From Flavobacteriales bacterium (lineage in GTDB: Bacteria > Bacteroidota > Bacteroidia > Flavobacteriales > BACL11), in contig JABHQB010000003.1 of assembly GCA_018695965.1 (NCBI GenBank), positions 1 to 20,395 on the forward strand: a DNA stretch of 20,395 bases. The letters run 5' to 3'. Below are positions 14,847 through 20,395 of this stretch, in pieces (within the stretch, counting starts at the first letter, position 1; every line of letters begins with the position of its first letter). Below the pieces are notes generated by a model that saw only the letters and a list, made by a program, of their open reading frames with translations, searched no databases and was not told the origin of the DNA. Both the position numbers and the translations under genes were made by a program.

Positions 14847-17663
14847 TTAAAAATTAATTTTTGCTGAAACGTTAAATCTTCTACCAAGTCCGAAAAATAC
14901 TCCAGCAGATTTCGCGTCAAAATCTTGATAGTTGGCATTGTAAGGGTCATTATTTTGCGCATCAGAAATATAAATTTCATTTAATAGATTCAGAACACTA
15001 AATTTAATATCTAATTTGTTTTTTGGAGTTATACTTATTTTATAACCTGCATGTAAATCTATTAACTGATAAGCAGGTATCTTCCAGCTTTCCCTACCCG
15101 CATTTTCTCCATTTAAACTTAAAGGATCAAAATCAGAATAGTAATTATCAAAATAAGTTCCTCTAACTTTAAAGTAAGAATTGCTTGTTGGCTCATATCT
15201 GACACTAATTCCATATTGAGTTTGGGCAGCATCACCAACATGAACACCTTCAGCATCAAAAGTAGCAATAACTGCATCCCCAAAATCATCAATTACAGGA
15301 TTATTGTTATCATCATAAAAACGAACAGTATCGGATGAAGTCCACTTCCAATTTCCTAATGAAACAAGACCTTCAAAAGTTAGTTTATTACTTAGTTTAT
15401 ACGCAAAATCCATTTCAATTCCTTGATGAAGAGCGTTCATTCCATTGATGTTTGCTTTATATGGAACTTCATCTACCTCAATTGTAACTCCTCCATTAGA
15501 AGGCTTATTTATCCATGAGGTATGATATGCGTTTAAGTTAGCAGATAAAAACCTGGAACGATAGGAGTATCCTCCCTCAACAGCTTTCACTCTCTCGTTT
15601 TGTATATCTCTAAAAAGTTGATTACTATAGTCAAAAACATTATTAAACTTTGGAGCTTTAGAGATGTAACCAACATTAAAGAACACATTATTTAGTTCAT
15701 CAATATTATAGTTTGCTCCTGTTTTAATAGTAAATCCTTTTATCCATTCCCAATCTGTTATTGCGTCTCTAGATTCATCAGAATACATAGTATACTGTTG
15801 CCCATTATACTCAAAAGTATCAATATCCATTGTTTTATGAGCTCCAATAATATTGCCTGCATTATCATATTCTATTTCAGTAGTAACAGAAGTTCCTAAT
15901 ACTTCAGTAAAAGTTGTGTCAGATAAAACTAAATCTTTCTTTTTAAAGTAATCATGCCGTCTGTATCCAGAGTTAGATCCTGAAAGATTAAAGAAAGTTG
16001 AAACTCTACCATTATTATATTCTACTTGCCCGAATCCACCAATCCATTTTACAAAACCATCATTATGATATCCTACAATATCACCTACACTCTTTCTTTG
16101 AGTTAATTGAAGTCCGTTCGATTCATCAATTGCATAATCTCCACCTAATAAATCATAAACTTCCCTATAATGTTCTCCTTTATATGTTCTTAAATCTAAT
16201 CCTCCAGAAATTGATATTTCTTCAGATGGGTTGTAATTAGCAGTAGAAAGTAGACCGTACCAATAATGGTTATTTATGGAACTTCTTAAATAAGTACTTG
16301 ATTTATATTCAGTATCAGAATAGATTAGATCTGTATTTCCAATATTTCCATTATAAGCATCTTGCAAATTGTATTGACCATACATATCATAATTATTTGT
16401 ATTACCACTTACTCCAGTTCCTCCACCATTACCAATAGAAGCATACGAAATATTAGATATATAGAATTTATCATTTACAACCCAAAAATGTCTTAAAGAA
16501 TATTGTGGTTTATGAAAATAGTTTTGTTTAGTATTTAAAATAGAATTGTTATGTATTGTATCTCCATTAGAATTCAAACTCCATCTATCAAGGTTCCCCC
16601 AATGCTTGTTGTAATTAACACCTCTATTTAATAATGAAACAGTAGAATAATCTATAGAATCACCAATACCTAAGGAATTTGCGTATGTAGTATCATATTC
16701 ATAGATTGTACTTTTATATGATCTTTGTCCATGTTTTTGAGGAGCTCCCATTGCAGAAAGGGTAAAGGTGTGATTCCCAATTTCTTTTTGAATTTTTGCG
16801 TAATAAAAATATCCTTCAGTCCAAGTTTCTTGAACAAAACCATTTCCTCTTTTATAAGATCCTGCTAGAGTAAAACCCCAACCATTATCCATCTTGCCTG
16901 AGTTATATCCAATAGAAGTTTTTAATCTACCAAAAGAACCGATATCTTGTTTTATGGTTCCACTTTTTTCATTCCCTATTCCTCTTGTAAGTATATTCAT
17001 TGTTCCTCCAACAGAAGGGATGGCAATTTTTGAGGCTCCTAATCCTCTTTGTACTTGTATATTCGATGTGACGGCATCTAATCCTGACCAATTGGACCAA
17101 TACACCCATCCATTTTCCATATCATTTACGGGAATACCATCAATCATAACCGCTACATTTCTTTGGTTAAACCCTCTAATTGTTATTCTAGCATCTCCAT
17201 CACCACCACCACTCTGAGTAGCATATACACCCGGGGTTGAATTCAGAATCATAGGAATATCTTGAGACGCTAATTCTTCATTTACCTTCTTTAAGGAAAC
17301 GTTAGTAAAAGCAACAGGGGTTTCTCTATCTTTCGCTACATCTCCAACAATATGAATTTCCGAAAGCTGTATAGGTTTTAATTTGAATTTTACTGTAACA
17401 GATTTCCCCTCAGCTTTTATGGATTTACTTTCTTGTTGATATCCTACATAGGAAACAGTTATTTTTCTATCACCACTAGGAACTGAAAACACAAAGTTCC
17501 CGTCATAATCGGCAGCAACTCCCATCCCTTTCCCATATACAACAGAAGCTCCGATTAAAGATTCTCCAGTATTAGCATCTATTACACTACCATTAATTGT
17601 AGTGTTTTGTGCATAGGTAATAGTAGCAAAAATACTGAGAATTAGAAGTAGATATTGTTTCAT
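14847..17663 (-). CDS. TonB-dependent outer-membrane receptor with CarboxypepD_reg-like N-terminal domain
   Basis: A 938-residue outer-membrane transporter that should take up a ligand using energy from TonB/ExbBD. Residues 1-18 are a signal peptide. About 22-100 form the carboxypeptidase-regulatory-like beta-sandwich typical of Bacteroidota (TINGSVIDANTGESLIGASV...VSYVGYQ). About 112-228 are the plug, with DIPMILNSTPGVYATQSGGG, ITIRGFNQRNVAVMIDGIPV and IQVQRGLGASKIAIPSVGGT. The rest is the 22-strand barrel, ending in FNVSAKINF with the terminal Phe expected for outer-membrane insertion. No SusD-like partner is adjacent, so this is not a classical SusC/SusD glycan pair. It lies between two T9SS-exported proteins, a lamin-tail-domain protein and a PLD-domain protein, and probably imports the product of their activity. 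The substrate is unknown. Confidence 0.93.
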   Translation of the reverse strand: MKQYLLLILSIFATITYAQNTTINGSVIDANTGESLIGASVVYGKGMGVAADYDGNFVFSVPSGDRKITVSYVGYQQESKSIKAEGKSVTVKFKLKPIQLSEIHIVGDVAKDRETPVAFTNVSLKKVNEELASQDIPMILNSTPGVYATQSGGGDGDARITIRGFNQRNVAVMIDGIPVNDMENGWVYWSNWSGLDAVTSNIQVQRGLGASKIAIPSVGGTMNILTRGIGNEKSGTIKQDIGSFGRLKTSIGYNSGKMDNGWGFTLAGSYKRGNGFVQETWTEGYFYYAKIQKEIGNHTFTLSAMGAPQKHGQRSYKSTIYEYDTTYANSLGIGDSIDYSTVSLLNRGVNYNKHWGNLDRWSLNSNGDTIHNNSILNTKQNYFHKPQYSLRHFWVVNDKFYISNISYASIGNGGGTGVSGNTNNYDMYGQYNLQDAYNGNIGNTDLIYSDTEYKSSTYLRSSINNHYWYGLLSTANYNPSEEISISGGLDLRTYKGEHYREVYDLLGGDYAIDESNGLQLTQRKSVGDIVGYHNDGFVKWIGGFGQVEYNNGRVSTFFNLSGSNSGYRRHDYFKKKDLVLSDTTFTEVLGTSVTTEIEYDNAGNIIGAHKTMDIDTFEYNGQQYTMYSDESRDAITDWEWIKGFTIKTGANYNIDELNNVFFNVGYISKAPKFNNVFDYSNQLFRDIQNERVKAVEGGYSYRSRFLSANLNAYHTSWINKPSNGGVTIEVDEVPYKANINGMNALHQGIEMDFAYKLSNKLTFEGLVSLGNWKWTSSDTVRFYDDNNNPVIDDFGDAVIATFDAEGVHVGDAAQTQYGISVRYEPTSNSYFKVRGTYFDNYYSDFDPLSLNGENAGRESWKIPAYQLIDLHAGYKISITPKNKLDIKFSVLNLLNEIYISDAQNNDPYNANYQDFDAKSAGVFFGLGRRFNVSAKINF

Positions 17664-17684
17664 TATATAAATCTTCTTAAAAAT

Positions 17685-17708
17685 AATACTGATGAAGAAA
17701 CCAGTATT
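17685..17708 (-). terminator. Hairpin between the lamin-tail gene and the TonB receptor gene (attenuator candidate)
   Basis: A seven-base perfect inverted repeat, AATACTG (17685-17691) and CAGTATT (17702-17708), with a ten-base loop, lies in the 67-base gap between the two genes. On the minus strand the stem is followed by ATTTTT. It is AT-rich and weaker than the terminator at 12661-12696. It may partially end transcription or protect the 3' end of the upstream message, setting a ratio between the secreted protein and the receptor. Confidence 0.4.
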
Positions 17709-17730
17709 TTAAGGATTTTTACTTTAGATA

Positions 17731-18693
17731 TTATTCAACAACTAATTTATTAGTAACTGACTTCCCATTTTTAAAATAAATCTTGATGAGGTACATTCCT
17801 TTTAATAATTTTTTTGTTAAAATGATATTAGATTCTTCTGTAATGATTTTTTCTCCTAAAACATTATACACTTCAACAATATCAATCTTTTCTTGAGTAT
17901 TTATTATGACCTGTTGACCTTTTGTAGAAGGATTTGGATAGATTATATATGATACTTTAGAATTACTTTGTATAGAAGTTGATAGACAGTAAGAAGGCTG
18001 AGAGGAAGGAGTGTTACAATCGCAAGTATGTTGTCCAAGCTGTGTATAAGTAGCGTCAGGCAAAGAATCCCATTCTAATGTTGGATTAAATAAAATTGGA
18101 TTTTGTGTTATTCCTTGCTTTACAGATGATTTTCTTACTAAAGTATGCCTTTTAGTCCACCATCTTTCTTGAATCCAATTCCAATTACTAGCATTCACAC
18201 TTGTGAAACCTCCAGAAGTATCACATGTCCATGATTCTCCTGGATCTTCACCTACTTTCCCAACAATATCAATAATATTTCCATTTTTTTCAAGTGTAAT
18301 CGCGTCATTTCCATTGAAATAAAATGTTGAATTTGCATCATAATCTCCAGCACAATAACAATCAAGCATTGAATAAAATAGAGGGTCTACTGGTAGAGAC
18401 CAATATGTAGAGATCCATACGGAATCCATCTGTCCATTTCCAACAACAATTGCATCTCCTGAAGCAATTGCTCCTCCTAATTGCCATGATTCAGGGCCGG
18501 AACTTGCTCCATTACTATATCTATTTATAGTATATCCAGCAAGGTCAATAGAAGAAGCTGTCGGATTATATATCTCGATAGCATTATTATTATGAATTGA
18601 TTCAACATATTCAGAGATAAATAAATCTGAACAGTCTTGAGCACTCATACTTATTGTCAGAATAACAGCTAATGATAGTAGAATTTTTTTCAT
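17731..18693 (-). CDS. Secreted lamin-tail-domain (LTD) protein with T9SS sorting domain
   Basis: A 320-residue secreted protein. I chose the ATG at 18691-18693 because it begins a proper signal peptide (MKKILLSLAVILTISMSAQ). The open frame extends upstream to 18816, but that extension encodes a non-secretory leader and overlaps the divergent acs start. Residues 21-150 are a lamin-tail domain (DLFISEYVES...NNAIEIYNPT...IDLAGYTI...AITLEKNG..IDIVGKVG). This module is found in Bacteroidota extracellular nucleases and adhesins. HTLVRKSSV and EWDSL...QLGQHTCDC then follow (about 183-226). Residues 248-320 are a type A T9SS sorting domain (YPNPS at 252-256, ending GKSVTNKLVVE). No catalytic nuclease domain is present, so it may bind a surface or polymer rather than cut it. 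It is the first gene of the minus-strand unit. Confidence 0.83.
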   Translation of the reverse strand: MKKILLSLAVILTISMSAQDCSDLFISEYVESIHNNNAIEIYNPTASSIDLAGYTINRYSNGASSGPESWQLGGAIASGDAIVVGNGQMDSVWISTYWSLPVDPLFYSMLDCYCAGDYDANSTFYFNGNDAITLEKNGNIIDIVGKVGEDPGESWTCDTSGGFTSVNASNWNWIQERWWTKRHTLVRKSSVKQGITQNPILFNPTLEWDSLPDATYTQLGQHTCDCNTPSSQPSYCLSTSIQSNSKVSYIIYPNPSTKGQQVIINTQEKIDIVEVYNVLGEKIITEESNIILTKKLLKGMYLIKIYFKNGKSVTNKLVVE

Positions 18694-18770
18694 ATCTTTT
18701 ATTTTATATTTTGAATGCCAATTTACAATTTTCTTTATATTAAATGAACTTCTTATTTCCATTTTTTTAT

Positions 18771-18778
18771 TAATTTTG
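18771..18778 (+). promoter_or_regulatory. Candidate -7 promoter element of acs, with very short spacing to the ATG
   Basis: TAATTTTG matches TAnnTTTG and ends four bases before the acs ATG at 18783. Bacteroidota transcripts start roughly 5-8 bases after this element, so the acs mRNA could be leaderless or nearly so. No good -33 TTTG is seen. In AT-rich DNA a chance match is possible. Confidence 0.35.
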
Positions 18779-18782
18779 GGGA

Positions 18783-20395
18783 ATGCATGATAAAAGAATA
18801 TTAGATTTTGAAACATACAAAAAAGAGTACCAAAAAAGCATCAAGAATCCAGAACAATTTTGGGAAGAAAAAGCAAATAATTTTCTTTGGGAAAAGAAAT
18901 GGGATAATGTATTGAGTTGGGATTTTTCTAAGCCAGAAGTAAAATGGTTTGAAGGAGGAAAATTAAATATTACAGAAAATTGTTTGGATCGTCATCTGGA
19001 AAAAATAGGAAATCAGACTGCAATTAAATGGATTGCTAATAATCCTGATGAAGAAAGTAGAAGCTTGACATATAATAAGTTGCATACTGAAGTTAGTAAA
19101 TTCGCAAATGTGTTAAAAAAGAATGGAGCTAAAAAAGGAGATAGAATTTGCCTTTATATGCCAATGGTTCCAGAACTTGCTATTGCTGTTTTGTCTTGTG
19201 CTAGGATAGGAGCAATTCATTCAGTTGTTTTTGCAGGATTTTCTTCAAAATCATTATCTGACAGAATAAATGATGCAAATTGCAATATCTTGATTACCTC
19301 TGATGGGGGATACAGAGGAGATAAAATAACTCCATTGAAAGAAATTTCTGACAAGGCAATGAAAAACACTCCCTCCATTGAGAAATGTATTGTTTTGAAA
19401 AGAACAAATTCAGATATTGAAATGAAAGAGGAAAGAGATGTGTGGTGGGGAGATGAAATGGAAAAAGTAGATGGAGATTGTCCTGTAGAAATAATGAATT
19501 CAGAAGATCCTCTTTTCATTTTATATACTTCTGGATCTACCGGAAAACCCAAAGGAATTGTGCATAGCACAGCTGGTTATATGATTTATACAGAGTTTTC
19601 ATTCCGAAATGTTTTTCAGTATTCTGAAGGAGATATTTATTGGTGCACTGCTGATATTGGATGGATAACTGGACATTCTTACATTGTATATGGTCCACTT
19701 TTAGCTGGAGCTACAACCATGATGTTTGAAGGCATTCCAACCTATCCTGACGCTGGGAGATTTTGGAAAATTGTTGAAGAAAACAAAGTAAATATTTTTT
19801 ATACAGCACCAACAGCAATTCGTTCTTTAGAATCAAAAGGATCTCAATTTATATCTCCTTATAATTTATCTTCATTAAAAGTTTTAGGAACAGTTGGTGA
19901 GCCAATAAATGAGGATGCATGGCATTGGTATGATGAGAAAATTGGAAAAGGAAACTGTCCAATTGTAGATACTTGGTGGCAAACAGAAACTGGAGGCATT
20001 ATGATATCAAATTTGGCAGGAGTTACTCCATCAAAACCATCTTTTGCAACCCTTCCTTTGCCAGGAATTCAACCGTCTTTGATGGATGAAAAAGGCAACG
20101 AAATTATAGGAAATTTAGTAGAAGGAAGGCTTTGTGTTAAATTTCCTTGGCCATCAATGGCTCGTACAATTTATGGAGATCATAACAGATTTAAGGAAAC
20201 TTATTTTTCTACATTTAAGAATAAATATTTTACCGGAGATGGTTGTTTAAGAGATGAAAATGGTATGTATAGAATAACCGGTAGAGTAGATGATATTTTA
20301 ATTGTTTCGGGTCATAATATAGGAACTGCAGAAATTGAAAGTGCAATGGACGAGCACGAAAATGTTTGTGAGACTGCAATTGTTGGTTTCCCTCA
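18783..20395 (+). CDS. acs: Acetyl-CoA synthetase (3' end outside window)
   Basis: AMP-forming acetate-CoA ligase: acetate + ATP + CoA gives acetyl-CoA + AMP + PPi. About 537 residues are visible, some 80-85% of the usual 640 or so, and the frame is still open at the window end. The N-terminus MHDKRILDFETYKKEYQKSIKNPEQFWEEKA matches the ACAS_N domain and supports the ATG at 18783. Adenylation motifs follow: ILYTSGSTGKPKGI, WCTADIGWITGHSYIVYGPL, GTVGEPIN, DTWWQTETGG, YFTGDGC and GRVDDILIVSGHNIGTAEIE, where the C-terminal domain begins. The conserved C-terminal lysine, target of acetylation in other bacteria, lies beyond the window. At residue 512 the family's usual GHR reads GHN, which I believe is common in Bacteroidota. 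The gene is divergent from the lamin-tail gene, with 89 bases between them. Confidence 0.93.
   Translation, partial: MHDKRILDFETYKKEYQKSIKNPEQFWEEKANNFLWEKKWDNVLSWDFSKPEVKWFEGGKLNITENCLDRHLEKIGNQTAIKWIANNPDEESRSLTYNKLHTEVSKFANVLKKNGAKKGDRICLYMPMVPELAIAVLSCARIGAIHSVVFAGFSSKSLSDRINDANCNILITSDGGYRGDKITPLKEISDKAMKNTPSIEKCIVLKRTNSDIEMKEERDVWWGDEMEKVDGDCPVEIMNSEDPLFILYTSGSTGKPKGIVHSTAGYMIYTEFSFRNVFQYSEGDIYWCTADIGWITGHSYIVYGPLLAGATTMMFEGIPTYPDAGRFWKIVEENKVNIFYTAPTAIRSLESKGSQFISPYNLSSLKVLGTVGEPINEDAWHWYDEKIGKGNCPIVDTWWQTETGGIMISNLAGVTPSKPSFATLPLPGIQPSLMDEKGNEIIGNLVEGRLCVKFPWPSMARTIYGDHNRFKETYFSTFKNKYFTGDGCLRDENGMYRITGRVDDILIVSGHNIGTAEIESAMDEHENVCETAIVGFP

Noticed and set aside
15998..17217. Plus-strand open frames inside the TonB-dependent receptor gene (15998-16240 and 16894-17217)
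   Set aside because: Antisense to a receptor with complete domains; the peptides look like frame shadows.
14847..17663. TonB-dependent receptor as the SusC part of a SusC/SusD polysaccharide utilisation locus
   Set aside because: No SusD-like lipoprotein, glycoside hydrolase or sulfatase is next to it; the neighbours are lamin-tail and PLD proteins.
18694..18816. N-terminal extension of the lamin-tail protein from an ATG at 18816
   Set aside because: The extension is not signal-like, overlaps the divergent acs start, and an internal ATG at 18693 begins a perfect signal peptide.
19217..19570. Minus-strand open frame of 117 codons inside acs
   Set aside because: Fully antisense to the conserved adenylation domain of acetyl-CoA synthetase.
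1..20395. CRISPR array, tRNA, rRNA, insertion sequence or prophage
   Set aside because: I saw no regularly spaced repeats, tRNA-like cloverleaf, conserved rRNA segment, transposase or phage gene on either strand.

Overview
The window comes from an AT-rich (about 30% GC by eye) member of the Bacteroidota, probably a flavobacterium. The evidence is two secreted proteins with Por/type IX secretion (T9SS) C-terminal sorting domains, a TonB-dependent receptor with an N-terminal carboxypeptidase-regulatory-like domain, candidate promoters of the Bacteroidota TAnnTTTG type, and no clear Shine-Dalgarno sequences. No rRNA, tRNA, insertion sequence, phage gene or CRISPR array was seen.

Region 1 (1-8767, + strand) is the 3' part of a surface-polysaccharide operon with very tight spacing, several genes overlapping by 1-13 bases. 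In order it holds the C-terminus of one sulfotransferase, a complete sulfotransferase, a Wzy/O-antigen-ligase-like membrane protein, a nucleotide-sugar epimerase with a cysteine-rich insertion (dTDP-L-rhamnose 4-epimerase-like), a lipoprotein resembling clan GH-A glycosidases, another sulfotransferase, a GT2 and a GT4 glycosyltransferase, and the heptose-phosphate enzymes GmhA and GmhB. Together they suggest synthesis, polymerisation, sulfation and perhaps trimming of a sulfated, possibly heptose-containing exopolysaccharide, capsule or O-antigen. The flippase, heptose kinase and nucleotidyltransferase are not in the window and may lie upstream.

Region 2 (8768-10798, + strand) begins with a candidate promoter. 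It holds a WecA/TagO-type polyprenyl-phosphate sugar-1-phosphate transferase, which probably starts lipid-linked glycan assembly. A 208-base gap with small palindromes follows, then tsaB, which acts in tRNA t6A modification.

Region 3 (10795-12609, - strand) is a DEAD-box RNA helicase with a DbpA-type RNA-binding domain and a basic tail. It converges on tsaB so closely that the two stop codons interlock.

Region 4 (12661-18693, - strand) reads as one three-gene unit: a secreted lamin-tail-domain protein, a TonB-dependent receptor, and a secreted protein combining an OB-like domain, a fibronectin type III-like domain and two intact phospholipase-D (HKD) motifs. Both secreted proteins have T9SS sorting domains. 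A good intrinsic terminator lies just downstream, and a weaker hairpin separates the first two genes. Lamin-tail, OB-fold and PLD domains recur in extracellular nucleases and phosphodiesterases, so I infer an uncharacterised system that cleaves a phosphodiester polymer outside the cell and imports the products. This is the most promising novelty in the window.

Region 5 (18783-20395, + strand) is acetyl-CoA synthetase, divergent from region 4 and cut off by the window end.
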